A DNA stretch of 64,000 nt from Arenimonas terrae (GTDB lineage Bacteria > Pseudomonadota > Gammaproteobacteria > Xanthomonadales > Xanthomonadaceae), in contig NZ_SMDR01000003.1 of assembly GCF_006265115.1 (NCBI RefSeq), forward strand, positions 1 to 64,000, written 5' to 3'. Shown here in pieces: positions 30,795 to 39,353 of the stretch. Under the pieces are notes generated by a model. The model had not been told where the DNA came from and ran no database searches. It saw only the letters and a program-made list of their open reading frames with translations. Both the position numbers and the translations under genes were made by a program. Position 1 is the stretch's first letter. Every line of letters starts with the position of its first letter.

Positions 30795-32993
30795 TCAGGG
30801 CGCCGCGGGCAGGCCCAGGCGCTCGATCACGAAGGCGTATTCCTCGGCGCGCTCGCGGTAGCGCTGGAAGCGACCGGACTTGCCGCCGTGGCCCGCTTCC
30901 ATGTTGGTGCGGAACAGCAGCGGGTTGGTATCGGTCTTCTTCGCGCGCAGCCGGGCCACCCACTTGGCCGGCTCGAAGTACTGCACCTGCGAATCCCATA
31001 GGCCGGTGGTCACCAGCATCGACGGATAGGCCTTGGCCTCGACCTGGTCGTAGGGCGAGTACGACAGCATGTAGTCGTAGTACTTCGGATCCTTCGGGTT
31101 GCCCCACTCGTCGAACTCGTTGGTGGTCAGCGGGATGGTCTCGTCGAGCATCGTCGTCACCACGTCCACGAAGGGCACGTGGGCGACGATGGCGGCGTAC
31201 TTCTCCGGCGCCATGTTGGCGATCGCGCCCATCAGCAGTCCGCCGGCGCTGCCGCCCATCGCGGCCACGCGGTCCGGCGCCGCCCAGCCTTCCTGGACCA
31301 GGAAGTCGGTGACGTCGATGAAGTCGGTGAAGGTGTTGACCTTCTTGAGCAGCTTGCCGTCCTCGTACCACTGGCGACCCATTTCCTGGCCGCCGCGGAT
31401 GTGCGCGACCGCGTACACCGCGCCGCGGTCCACCAGGCTCAGCACGTTGGAGTTGAAGCCCGGGTCGCTGCTGCTGCCGTAGGAGCCGTAGGAGTACTGG
31501 TACAGCGCGGCCTTGCCGTTCTTCTCGAAACCGCGGCGGTAAAGCACCGACACCGGCACCTTGGTGCCGTCGCGGGCCGTGGCCCACAGGCGTTCGGTGA
31601 CGTAGTTGGCCTTGTCGAAACCGCCCAGCACCGGCTGCTCCTTGAGCAGCTTGCGTTCGCCGGTGCGTACGTTCACTTCATACGTGCTGGCCGGCGTGGT
31701 CAGCGAGGTGTAGGTGTAGCGCAGCCAGTCGGTGCCCGGCTCGGCGTTCATCGCCAGGCCCATCGAATACGCGCTCTCGTCGGCCTTCACGAACTCCTGG
31801 CGGCCGTCGTCATGGCGCACGCGCACGCGCTGCAGGCCGCCGGAACGTTCGCTGATGGCCATGAAGCCGTTGAAGAGCGTGACGCCCGAGATCAGCACGT
31901 CGGCCGAATGCGGCACCAGTTCCTGCCAGCGGTTGCGGTCGCCCCAGGGCTGGCCGTCGGCGAAGGTCATGATGCGGAAGTTCTTCGCGTTCCAGTTGGT
32001 GCTGATCACCCAGCGGCCGTCGAGGTGGTCGGCTTCGTATTCGAAGTCGCGCTGGCGCGGCGCCAGCACCCTGAACTCGCCCGGCTGGTCGGCGTCGGTG
32101 CAGCGCATCTCGGACGAGACGGTGCTGCTGACGCCGATGCACAGGTAGTCGTCGGAACGGGTGCGGCCGACGCCCATGTAGAAGGTGTCGTCCTTCTCTT
32201 CGTAGACCAGCTTGTCCAACGCGGTCGCGGTGCCGACCACGTGGGTCTTCACGCGCTTGGTCAGCAGGGTCTTGGGGTCGTTCTCGACGTAGTAGAGCGT
32301 GCGGTTGTCCTCGCCCCACATCATGTTGGCCGACACACCGGTGATCTGGTCGGGCAGGATCTCGCCGGTCCGCAGGTCTTTGATGCGCAGCACGTACTGG
32401 CGGCGGCCGACGGCGTCTTCGGCGAAGGCGGCCAGGTTTCCGTCGGGGCTGATCTCGTAGGTGCCGATCTGGAAGAAGTTCTTGCCCTCGGCCATCACGT
32501 TGACGTCGAACAGCACCTGCTCGGGCGCGTCCATCGTGCCCTTGCGGCGCGCGTAGACCGGGTATTCCTTGCCGGTCTCGAAGCGCGTGTAGTACCAGTA
32601 GCCGTCCTCGAGGTAGGGCACGCTGGCGTCGTCCTGCTTGATGCGGCCGACCAGCTCGTCGTACAGCGAGGCCTCCAGCGCCTCGAGCGGCTTGAGCACC
32701 GCGTCGGTGTAGGCGTTCTCGGCGGTGAGGTAGGCCAGCATCTCCTCGTTCTTGCGGGTGTCGTCGCGCAGCCAGTAGTACTCGTCGTTGCGCGTGGCGC
32801 CGTGCGGGGCCTTGACCTCGTAGGGCTTGCGGGCCGCGACCGGCGCAGCCGGCAGGGCGGCCAGCGCGACCGGCGCCGGCTGCGCGGCCGCTTCGGCGGC
32901 GGCCGGCGCGGCGGCCTCGCGGGCCGGCGCACCGGCGCAGCCGGCGAGCGCGGTGGCGAGGAAGGCGGCGCTGAAGGGCAGCAGGTGCTTCAT
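30795..32993 (-). CDS. S9 family peptidase (oligopeptidase B type), lipoprotein
   Basis: A 732-aa protein with lipobox LAGC in the signal and an Ala/Pro-rich linker. The beta-propeller (about residues 60-470) precedes the alpha/beta hydrolase domain with Ser582 in GGSAGG, Asp667 in GLWDSQVQYFEP and His702 in EAGHGGKSGR. The oligopeptidase B signature YAVAHIRGGQEMGRQWYEDGK is present. Cleaves short peptides, probably after basic residues, in the periplasm. It lies 1 nt from the second S9 gene upstream. Confidence 0.93.
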   Translation of the reverse strand: MKHLLPFSAAFLATALAGCAGAPAREAAAPAAAEAAAQPAPVALAALPAAPVAARKPYEVKAPHGATRNDEYYWLRDDTRKNEEMLAYLTAENAYTDAVLKPLEALEASLYDELVGRIKQDDASVPYLEDGYWYYTRFETGKEYPVYARRKGTMDAPEQVLFDVNVMAEGKNFFQIGTYEISPDGNLAAFAEDAVGRRQYVLRIKDLRTGEILPDQITGVSANMMWGEDNRTLYYVENDPKTLLTKRVKTHVVGTATALDKLVYEEKDDTFYMGVGRTRSDDYLCIGVSSTVSSEMRCTDADQPGEFRVLAPRQRDFEYEADHLDGRWVISTNWNAKNFRIMTFADGQPWGDRNRWQELVPHSADVLISGVTLFNGFMAISERSGGLQRVRVRHDDGRQEFVKADESAYSMGLAMNAEPGTDWLRYTYTSLTTPASTYEVNVRTGERKLLKEQPVLGGFDKANYVTERLWATARDGTKVPVSVLYRRGFEKNGKAALYQYSYGSYGSSSDPGFNSNVLSLVDRGAVYAVAHIRGGQEMGRQWYEDGKLLKKVNTFTDFIDVTDFLVQEGWAAPDRVAAMGGSAGGLLMGAIANMAPEKYAAIVAHVPFVDVVTTMLDETIPLTTNEFDEWGNPKDPKYYDYMLSYSPYDQVEAKAYPSMLVTTGLWDSQVQYFEPAKWVARLRAKKTDTNPLLFRTNMEAGHGGKSGRFQRYRERAEEYAFVIERLGLPAAP

Positions 32994-32994
32994 C

Positions 32995-35097
32995 TCATTT
33001 CCCCTCGAACAGCTTCTGCTTCAGGAAGGTGTAGGCCAGCGCGGACATGTAGGCCGACTGGGCATTGTTCGCGGCGCCGCCGTGGCCGCCCTCGATGTTC
33101 TCGTAATAGGTGACGTCGTGGCCCTGCTCCATCATGCGCGCCATCATCTTGCGGGCATGGCCCGGGTGCACGCGGTCGTCGCGGGTGGACGTAGTGAACA
33201 GCACCGGCGGGTAGTCCACGTCCTTGGCGACGTTGTGGTACGGCGAGTACTTCTTCAGGAAGTCCCAGTCACCCGGCACGTCGGCGTCGCCGTATTCGGC
33301 GACCCAGGACGCGCCGGCCAGCAGCTTGTCGTAGCGGTACATGTCCAGCAGCGGCACCTGGCAGACCACGGCGCCGAACAGCTGCGGGTACATCACCGTC
33401 ATGTTGCCCATCAGCAGGCCGCCGTTGCTGCCGCCCTGGATGCCCAGGCGCGCCGGTTTGGTGACCTTGCGCGCGATCAGGTCCTCGGCCACCGCCGCGA
33501 AGTCCTCGTAGGCCTTGTTGCGGTTCTCGCGCAGCGCCGCCTGGTGCCAGCGCGGGCCGTATTCGCCGCCGCCGCGGATGTTGGCGACCACGTAGACGCC
33601 GCCATCGCCCAGCCACGCCTTGCCGACGCCGGCCGAATAGCTCGGGGTCAGCGAGACCTCGAAGCCGCCGTAGCCGTAGAGCAGGGTCGGGTTGTCGCCG
33701 TCGAGCTTGAGGTCCTTGCGCGAGACCATGAAGTACGGGACGCGGGTGCCGTCCTTGCTGGTGGCGAAGTGCTGGTTGATCTCGTAGGCCGATGCGTCGA
33801 AGAAGGCCGGCAGCTGCTTGAGCTTCTCCGGCGCCTTGCCGATGGTGCCCATCAGCAGCGAGGTCGGGGTCAGGTAGTCGGTGACGGTCATGAAGTAGTC
33901 GTTGGACTCCTCGGCGTCCACCGCGCTGATGCTGACCGTGCCGAACTCCGGCGCACCGACCAGCGGCTCGCGCTTCCAGCCGTCCTTGCCCGGGGTCAGC
34001 ACGTAGATGCGGTTCTTGACGTCTTCGAGCACGTTGATGAAGTAGTGGTCCTTGGTGGCGCCGCTGCTGGCCAGCGAGGTGTTCTCGGTCGGCGCGAACA
34101 GCACGTCGAAGTCGCGCTTGCCGGCCAGGAAGTCGTCGAGGCGGATCGCCAGCAGCGAGCCGGCCGCGTGTTTTTCGCCGCCCACTTCCCAGGCCTGGCG
34201 CAGCTCGACGCTCAGCCATTCGCGGTACACGCCCTTCTGGGCACCGTCGGGCAGGTCGAACTTGGTGAGCTTGCCGTCGGCGCCGCGCAGGTAGAGCTCG
34301 TTGGTGTAGAAGGTCAGGCCGCGGTAGACGAAGTCGCGCTCGAAGCCCGGCGTGTCGTCGTGGAAGGCGCCGACCGAGATGTCGCTGTCCTGGCCCTCGA
34401 ACACCACCTTGGCTTCCGACATCGGCGTGCCGCGCTTCCACTCCTTGGCGACTCGCGGGTAACCCGAGCTGGTCATCGAGCCTGGGCCGAAGTCGGTGCC
34501 GACGTAGACGGTGTCGATGTCGATCCAGCCCAGGTCGCCCTTGGCCTCGGGGCGCTCGAAGCCGCCCTTCACGAAGGCCTTGTCGGAAACGTCGAACTCG
34601 CGGGTCACGGTGGCGTCGGCGCCGCCGCGGGAGAGGTCGATCAGGCAGCGGTCGTAGTCCGGGCGCAGGCAGTTGGCGCCGCCCCAGACCCAGTTCACGC
34701 CCTCGGCCTTGCCGAGCGCGTCGATGTCGAGCAGGACTTCCCACTTGGGCTCGTCCTTGCGGTACTCGGCCAGCGTGGTGCGGCGCCAGACGCCCTGCGG
34801 GTTCTGCTTGTCGCGCCAGAAGTTGTAGTAGTACTCGCCCATCTTGCCCACGTAGGGAATGCGGGCGTTGGAGTCGAGGATGGCCAGCAGTTCGCCGCGC
34901 AGCGCCTCGAAGCCGGGGTCGCCGCCAAGCTGCTGCTGCGAGACGGCGTTGCGGGCGCGGACCCAGTCCAGGGCCTTGTCGCCTTCGACATCCTCGAGCC
35001 AGAGGTGGGGGTCTTGAGTCATCGCGGCGGGTTCGGCGGCATGGGCGGAAACGGACAGGGCGCCGGCGACGAGCCAGGCGAGGGCGGAAAGGCGCAT
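32995..35097 (-). CDS. S9 family prolyl-oligopeptidase-type peptidase, secreted
   Basis: A 700-aa protein with signal peptide (LSALAWLVAGALSVSAHAAE). Opens with TQDPHLWLEDVEGDKALDWVRARN, a family motif. The propeller is followed by the catalytic domain: Ser557 in GGSNGGLLMG, Asp640/641 in STRDDRVHPGHA and His672 in GGHGGAANN. YVVANIRGGGEYGPRWHQ marks the prolyl oligopeptidase branch. Tandem with another S9 enzyme, so a duplicated peptide-degradation pair. Confidence 0.93.
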   Translation of the reverse strand: MRLSALAWLVAGALSVSAHAAEPAAMTQDPHLWLEDVEGDKALDWVRARNAVSQQQLGGDPGFEALRGELLAILDSNARIPYVGKMGEYYYNFWRDKQNPQGVWRRTTLAEYRKDEPKWEVLLDIDALGKAEGVNWVWGGANCLRPDYDRCLIDLSRGGADATVTREFDVSDKAFVKGGFERPEAKGDLGWIDIDTVYVGTDFGPGSMTSSGYPRVAKEWKRGTPMSEAKVVFEGQDSDISVGAFHDDTPGFERDFVYRGLTFYTNELYLRGADGKLTKFDLPDGAQKGVYREWLSVELRQAWEVGGEKHAAGSLLAIRLDDFLAGKRDFDVLFAPTENTSLASSGATKDHYFINVLEDVKNRIYVLTPGKDGWKREPLVGAPEFGTVSISAVDAEESNDYFMTVTDYLTPTSLLMGTIGKAPEKLKQLPAFFDASAYEINQHFATSKDGTRVPYFMVSRKDLKLDGDNPTLLYGYGGFEVSLTPSYSAGVGKAWLGDGGVYVVANIRGGGEYGPRWHQAALRENRNKAYEDFAAVAEDLIARKVTKPARLGIQGGSNGGLLMGNMTVMYPQLFGAVVCQVPLLDMYRYDKLLAGASWVAEYGDADVPGDWDFLKKYSPYHNVAKDVDYPPVLFTTSTRDDRVHPGHARKMMARMMEQGHDVTYYENIEGGHGGAANNAQSAYMSALAYTFLKQKLFEGK

Positions 35098-35172
35098 AAG
35101 AGGGAATCCCCGGGGTTGGTACAAGCGCCCGAACCTAGCACGGGGTTGCGGGGAGCCGCCGTAGGCACAAAG

Positions 35173-35655
35173 TCATGGTCGCGCCGGAGAACCGCCCGCG
35201 ACCCGGCCGAATTCACGGACCAGGCGCCAGCCGTCGCCACCGTCCTGGTAGTAGGCCGGCAGGGCCGCCAGGTGCCGGTAGCCCGCGGCGGCGTACAGCG
35301 CATTGGCGGCCACGTTGTCCTGGCGGACCTCCAGGCGCAGGCCGCGGCAGCCGGCGCGCCGGGCCTGGGCTTCGGCGTCGGCCAGCAGGATCCGGCCCAG
35401 GCCGCGGCCGCGCGCGATCGGGTCCACGACCAGCGAATATAGCCGGGCCCAGCCGCTCCCCGCGCGCAGCAGCAGGAGGTGGTAGCCCAGCAGCGCGGAC
35501 GCCCCGGGCAGCACCCGCAGCCGCGCCCGCGGATTGCCCAGGTGGTGCCGGAACTGGCGGGCCGACAGCCGGTCGCCCGGGAAGCGCGCCTCGAGCGCGA
35601 GCAGGTCGGGCAGGTCGGCGGCGCGGGCGGTGCGCGGGGTCGGCGTTCGGGTCAT
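35173..35655 (-). CDS. GNAT family N-acetyltransferase
   Basis: A 160-aa acetyltransferase. LYSLVVDPIARGRGLGRILLADAEAQARRAGCRGLRLEVRQDNVAANALYAAAGY is the acetyl-CoA-binding core (motif A RGRGLG). Divergent from the RimK-like ATP-grasp gene, separated by 65 nt, and the two families are often neighbours. Substrate unknown; N-terminal or small-molecule amine acetylation is possible. Confidence 0.88.
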   Translation of the reverse strand: MTRTPTPRTARAADLPDLLALEARFPGDRLSARQFRHHLGNPRARLRVLPGASALLGYHLLLLRAGSGWARLYSLVVDPIARGRGLGRILLADAEAQARRAGCRGLRLEVRQDNVAANALYAAAGYRHLAALPAYYQDGGDGWRLVREFGRVAGGSPARP

Positions 35656-35720
35656 GGCGGCAGTCTATCCAAGCCCGGCGCCAGGGCTCAGACTCGCGCC
35701 ATCGCCCCCGCCCCGCCACC

Positions 35721-37220
35721 ATGAGCCGCCTAGTCATCGTCGTCGAAAAGCCCTCCGACTGGGGCTCGTACTACCCGTCCGACAACGTCGTGGCCGCCGC
35801 GGACTACCTGCGCGGCGACGTCGGCGGCGAGAGCGAACGCACCCAGGTGATCAACCTGTGCCGCAGCTACAAATACATGGGCACCGGCTACTACGTCTCG
35901 CTGTTGGCCGAGGCGCGCGGGCACAAGGTGATCCCGAGCGTGCGCACCATCAACGACCTGCGCCGGCGTTCGCTGTACGGCATCGACATCGAGGACCTGA
36001 ACACGCAGCTGGGCAAGTTCCTGCCCGAAGGCTCGCGCGACGCCAGCGACTTCGGCCTGCTGGTGTACTTCGGCCGCACCAACTACGCCCCGCTGGAGGA
36101 CCTGGCCCAGCAGGTGTTCGAAACCTTCCCCTGCCCGGTGCTGCGCATCGAGTTCGAGCGCCAGCGGGTGTGGCAGATCGCGGCGATCAAGCCCGCGGGC
36201 CTGCACACGCTGTCGGACGACCAGGAGGACGCCTTCGCCAACGCCCTGGACGCCTTCAGCCGCAAGCTCTGGCGCAAGCCACGGGCGCGACCGAAGTACC
36301 GCTACGACCTGGCGATGCTGCAGGACCCGGCGGAGGCGATGCCGCCTTCGAACAAGAAGGCGCTCAAGCAGTTCATCGAGGCCGGCAAGGAGATCGGCAT
36401 CGAGGTGGACCCGATCGGCAGGCGCGACTTCACCCGCCTGGCCGAATACGACGCGCTGTTCATCCGCGAGACCACCGCGATCGACAACCACACCTACCGC
36501 TTCGCGCATCGCGCCGACCGCGAGGACATGGTGGTGATGGACGACCCGGTTTCGATCCTGCGCTGCACCAACAAGATCTACCTGCACGACCGCCTGCGGA
36601 ACCGGAAACTGCCGACGCCGCGCACCGAGATCGTCTTCCGCGACGACGCCAAGAAACTCGCCGCCCTGCCCGACCTGCTCGGGCTGCCGATCGTGCTGAA
36701 AATTCCCGACGGTTCGTTTTCGCGCGGCATCCACAAGGTCGAGACGGTGGAGCAGCTGCGCGCCGCCGCCGACCAGCTGTTCCAGCAGACCGCGCTGCTG
36801 CTGGCCCAGGAATACCTGTACACCGAGTTCGACTGGCGCATCGGCGTGCTCGACGGCGAGCCGCTGTACGCCTGCCAGTACTTCATGTCGCGCGGCCACT
36901 GGCAGATCTACGACCACTCGCCGAAACCCGGCGCCGGCAAGGGCACGGTGCGCTCCGGCGGCTTCAAGACCCTGCCGATCCGCGAGGCGCCTTCGGAAGT
37001 GGTGCGCCTGGCCACGCGCGCCAGCAACGCCATCGGCAACGGCCTGTACGGCGTGGACCTGAAGGTGGCGGGCGAGCGCGCGGTGATCATCGAGGTCAAC
37101 GACAACCCCAGCATCGACGCCGGCGTCGAGGACGCCTACCTGGGCGAGGACCTGTACCGCCGCATCATGGAGGAGTTCCTGCGGCGGCTGGAGCGCAAGC
37201 GCCTGGGCGTGCGCGACTGA
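35721..37220 (+). CDS. RimK-family ATP-grasp ligase with N-terminal domain
   Basis: A 499-aa protein. The N-terminal 190 residues (RLVIVVEKPSDWGSYYPSDNVVAAADYLRG...) form the domain usually found on this RimK branch; the C-terminal ATP-grasp domain carries IVLKIPDGSFSRGIHKVE and, late, GLYGVDLKVAGERAVIIEVNDNPSIDAG with metal-binding Glu/Asn. Such enzymes add amino acids or similar groups through an acyl phosphate. The ATG has no strong ribosome binding site. Partnered with the divergent GNAT gene. Confidence 0.9.
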   Translation: MSRLVIVVEKPSDWGSYYPSDNVVAAADYLRGDVGGESERTQVINLCRSYKYMGTGYYVSLLAEARGHKVIPSVRTINDLRRRSLYGIDIEDLNTQLGKFLPEGSRDASDFGLLVYFGRTNYAPLEDLAQQVFETFPCPVLRIEFERQRVWQIAAIKPAGLHTLSDDQEDAFANALDAFSRKLWRKPRARPKYRYDLAMLQDPAEAMPPSNKKALKQFIEAGKEIGIEVDPIGRRDFTRLAEYDALFIRETTAIDNHTYRFAHRADREDMVVMDDPVSILRCTNKIYLHDRLRNRKLPTPRTEIVFRDDAKKLAALPDLLGLPIVLKIPDGSFSRGIHKVETVEQLRAAADQLFQQTALLLAQEYLYTEFDWRIGVLDGEPLYACQYFMSRGHWQIYDHSPKPGAGKGTVRSGGFKTLPIREAPSEVVRLATRASNAIGNGLYGVDLKVAGERAVIIEVNDNPSIDAGVEDAYLGEDLYRRIMEEFLRRLERKRLGVRD

Positions 37221-37238
37221 AGGCCGGGGTCAAGGCAA

Positions 37239-37328
37239 TCCGGGGTCAGAGTGCATTTATCTTTCGGCCCGCGCCGGCGCTTCACCGCGCGCTCGCCGCG
37301 GGAAAGATAAATGCACTCTGACCCCGGA
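37239..37328. repeat. Hairpin (REP-like) element, 27-nt arms
   Basis: Left arm starts TCCGGGGTCAGAGTGCATTT (37239-37265); the right arm (37302-37328) is its exact complement. The loop of 36 nt differs from the 25722 copy but also holds a small inner hairpin. A stray CCGGGGTCA lies 16 nt to the left. Part of the same repeat family as 25722-25804; it overlaps the 3' end of the minus-strand gene ending at 37257. Confidence 0.92.
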
Positions 37329-37607
37329 CTTCAGGCGGCGGGCGCCGAAGCGCCGGCGACGGCGTGGCGTGGCGCGGACGAGGTGCGCACGCCACGCCGC
37401 CGCCAGGGCGTGCCGGTAAAGGGTGAGCAGGGCGAAGCCGGGCGCCAGCACCAGCCAGAACGGCATGTTGCCGAGCAGGTAGACCGGGCCGCGGGCGGCG
37501 GGCACCAGCAGCATCGCGATCGCGCCCAGGGCCAGCCATTGCCAGAGCGTGCGGGCGATGCGCGGGTCGACGGCGGTGGGATGCGGAGCGGGCTTCAGGA
37601 TCGGCAT
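37257..37607 (-). CDS. Two-helix membrane protein with repeat-encoded tail, 116 aa
   Basis: Two helices (about residues 22-42 and 47-65, LWQWLALGAIAMLLVPAA and FWLVLAPGFALLTLY) and a basic segment (RATPRRRRRFGARRLK). The last 23 residues (SGVRVHLSF...PARAER) and the TAA stop come from the hairpin element at 37239-37328, so the original end was overwritten by repeat insertion. GGAGGACACCGCC before the ATG is a strong ribosome binding site. Function unknown; the resemblance to DUF2061-type small membrane proteins is loose. Confidence 0.65.
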   Translation of the reverse strand: MPILKPAPHPTAVDPRIARTLWQWLALGAIAMLLVPAARGPVYLLGNMPFWLVLAPGFALLTLYRHALAAAWRAHLVRATPRRRRRFGARRLKSGVRVHLSFPRRARGEAPARAER

Positions 37608-37642
37608 GGCGGTGTCCTCCGTGGGCGTGGAGGAAGCCTGCG

Positions 37643-37675
37643 CCGGCCCCGTCTCATGGACCGAGACGGGGCCGG
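37643..37675. promoter_or_regulatory. 13-bp stem hairpin in a divergent intergenic region
   Basis: CCGGCCCCGTCTC and GAGACGGGGCCGG pair around ATGGACC. It lies between the divergent starts at 37607 and 37744. There is no T-run, so it is a regulatory or structural candidate rather than a terminator. Confidence 0.5.
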
Positions 37676-37743
37676 TTCCGGGCTTGACGCCCCCTTCAGG
37701 CCGCCCGGTGCAGGCTGGGCCTCCTTCCGGACGGATGCCCACC

Positions 37744-38304
37744 ATGCGCCGTTTCGCCGTTCTACTGGGTTGCCTGCTCGTGCTGACCGGCTGCGCCAGC
37801 ACTGGAGAACCGCCGATGACCCCGCTGCAATCCCGCGCCAACGTCGACCTGCCGCGCTACATGGGCCGCTGGTGGGTCATCGCCAACATCCCCTACTTCG
37901 CCGAAAAGGGAAAAGTGGCGACCGCGGACGTCTATACGCTGCGGCCCGACGGCCACATCGACAACGTCTATGTCTACCGCAAGGCCTTCGACAAGCCGGA
38001 GAAGCAGATGTCCGGCGTCGCGCGCGTGGTGCCGGGCACGAACGACGCGCAGTGGCGCATCGGCTTCTTCGGCGGGCTGGTCAAGGCCGACTACCTGGTG
38101 CTGGAGGTCGCGTCGGACTACTCCTGGGCGCTGATCGGCCACCCCAAGCGCAACCTCGCCTGGATCTTCTCGCGCGAGCCGCGCATGGAGGCGGCGAAGT
38201 ACGAACAGCTGCGCGCGAAGTTCGCCGCCTACGGCTACGACCCGGCCCGCCTGCAGCGCGTGCCGCAGTTCCCCGACCAGGTCGGGCAGCCGGGGTTCCA
38301 GTAG
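37744..38304 (+). CDS. Lipocalin family lipoprotein (Blc-like)
   Basis: A 186-aa outer-membrane lipoprotein with lipobox LTGC. MGRWWVIANIPYF is the lipocalin GxW motif and the sequence runs through the eight-strand barrel (YTLRPDGHIDNVYVYRK, LVLEVASDYSWALIGHPKRNLAWIFSREPR), ending with ...YGYDPARLQRVPQ. Relatives carry lipids or lysophospholipids. The ATG at 37744 is preferred over one 9 nt upstream. Divergent from the two-helix membrane gene. Confidence 0.92.
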   Translation: MRRFAVLLGCLLVLTGCASTGEPPMTPLQSRANVDLPRYMGRWWVIANIPYFAEKGKVATADVYTLRPDGHIDNVYVYRKAFDKPEKQMSGVARVVPGTNDAQWRIGFFGGLVKADYLVLEVASDYSWALIGHPKRNLAWIFSREPRMEAAKYEQLRAKFAAYGYDPARLQRVPQFPDQVGQPGFQ

Positions 38305-38307
38305 GCC

Positions 38308-39276
38308 TCAGCGCTCGTAGTTCGACAGCGCCAGCTGCAGCAGGGTGCGCGCCTGCTGGCGCAGCGGCTCGGGCGCCACCACTTCGGCGTCGGCGCCGTA
38401 GCGCAGCACGTCCATCAACAGTTCCTTGGACTGGCTGTAGGGCACCTTCAGCTCGTAGCGGCCGTCAGGCAGAAATCGGCCCTCCTGCTTGGAATGCCAG
38501 TGCTCGTCGGCGACCCAACGCGCGGCCTTGGCCGAAAACACCAGGGTGGCGGTGCCCTTGGGCGTGCCGGAGAAGATGCCGTAGCTCGAGGCCAGGTGCT
38601 GGTTGAGCTCGGCGTCGGCCAGGTCGCGGGCTGCGGCGTCCGACAGCTTGGCGTGCTGGATGCGGTCGACCGAGAAGCTGCGCAGGCCCTCGCGCTCGTG
38701 GTCCCAGGCGTCGAGGTACCAGTTGTCCTTGTAGTGCGTGAGCCGCTGCGGCGAGACCTTGCGGTGGGTGCGCTCGTTGGTCGAGCGCGCCAGGTAATCG
38801 AATTCCAGCTGCCGGCGCTCCAGCACGGCGCTGGCGACCAGGCGGAACGCGAGCTCATCGCGCCGGCGCACGCCGCTGGCGATCACCCGCACCCGCTCGA
38901 CCGGCCAGCGCTTGCCGCCCGCCTGCTGGGCCAGCAGTGATTCGATGCGGCCCTTGAGCGGCGCCAGGGCGCTCGAAAGCACGCCCTGGCCGGTGCGGTC
39001 GAGCAGCTGGTGCGCGGCCAGCAGGGCGTGCAGTTCGTCGGAGTTGAGCCACAGGCCCGGGAGTTCGAAGCGTTCCGCTTCCTTTTCGTCGTAGCGGATG
39101 CTGCCCTCGCCCTCGCTTTCGATCGGGGCGCCCAGGGCGTCACGCAGGAAGGCGATGTCGCGGTAGAGCGTGGCGCGCGAGCAGGCCAGCTCTTCCATGA
39201 GGCGCTTGATCGGCACCGGGTAGCGGGCGGTCTTGAGGCTGCGGTGCAGGGCAAGGATGCGCTCGTAGCGGTCCAT
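38308..39276 (-). CDS. YafY-type transcriptional regulator with HTH and WYL domains
   Basis: A 322-aa regulator. The N-terminal helix-turn-helix (about residues 18-45, PIKRLMEELACSRATLYRDIAFLRD) precedes a WYL domain (NWYLDAWDHEREGLRSFSVDRIQHA), which senses ligands such as nucleic-acid ends, and a C-terminal WCX-like part (LVFSAKAARWVADEHWH...). The start is 77 nt from the divergent 39354 gene. Convergent with the lipocalin, whose stop is 3 nt away. Confidence 0.92.
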   Translation of the reverse strand: MDRYERILALHRSLKTARYPVPIKRLMEELACSRATLYRDIAFLRDALGAPIESEGEGSIRYDEKEAERFELPGLWLNSDELHALLAAHQLLDRTGQGVLSSALAPLKGRIESLLAQQAGGKRWPVERVRVIASGVRRRDELAFRLVASAVLERRQLEFDYLARSTNERTHRKVSPQRLTHYKDNWYLDAWDHEREGLRSFSVDRIQHAKLSDAAARDLADAELNQHLASSYGIFSGTPKGTATLVFSAKAARWVADEHWHSKQEGRFLPDGRYELKVPYSQSKELLMDVLRYGADAEVVAPEPLRQQARTLLQLALSNYER

Positions 39277-39307
39277 GGAGTGTCCGGAAGGGTCGCGAAG
39301 ATACGAT

Positions 39308-39313
39308 TAGAAT
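39308..39313 (+). promoter_or_regulatory. -10-like TAGAAT of the LolA-like gene
   Basis: TAGAAT (in GATTAGAAT) about 40 nt before the ATG at 39354, within the gap between it and the divergent WYL regulator. Confidence 0.35.
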
Positions 39314-39353
39314 GGCACCCGCGCTCCTTCCCTCCAAGCGCCGGAGAGCCGCC

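Noticed and set aside
35175-35720. In-frame extension upstream of the RimK-like gene, open for 182 codons
   Set aside because: It is antisense to the GNAT gene, very rich in Arg, Pro, Gly and Ala, and the family start is the ATG at 35721.
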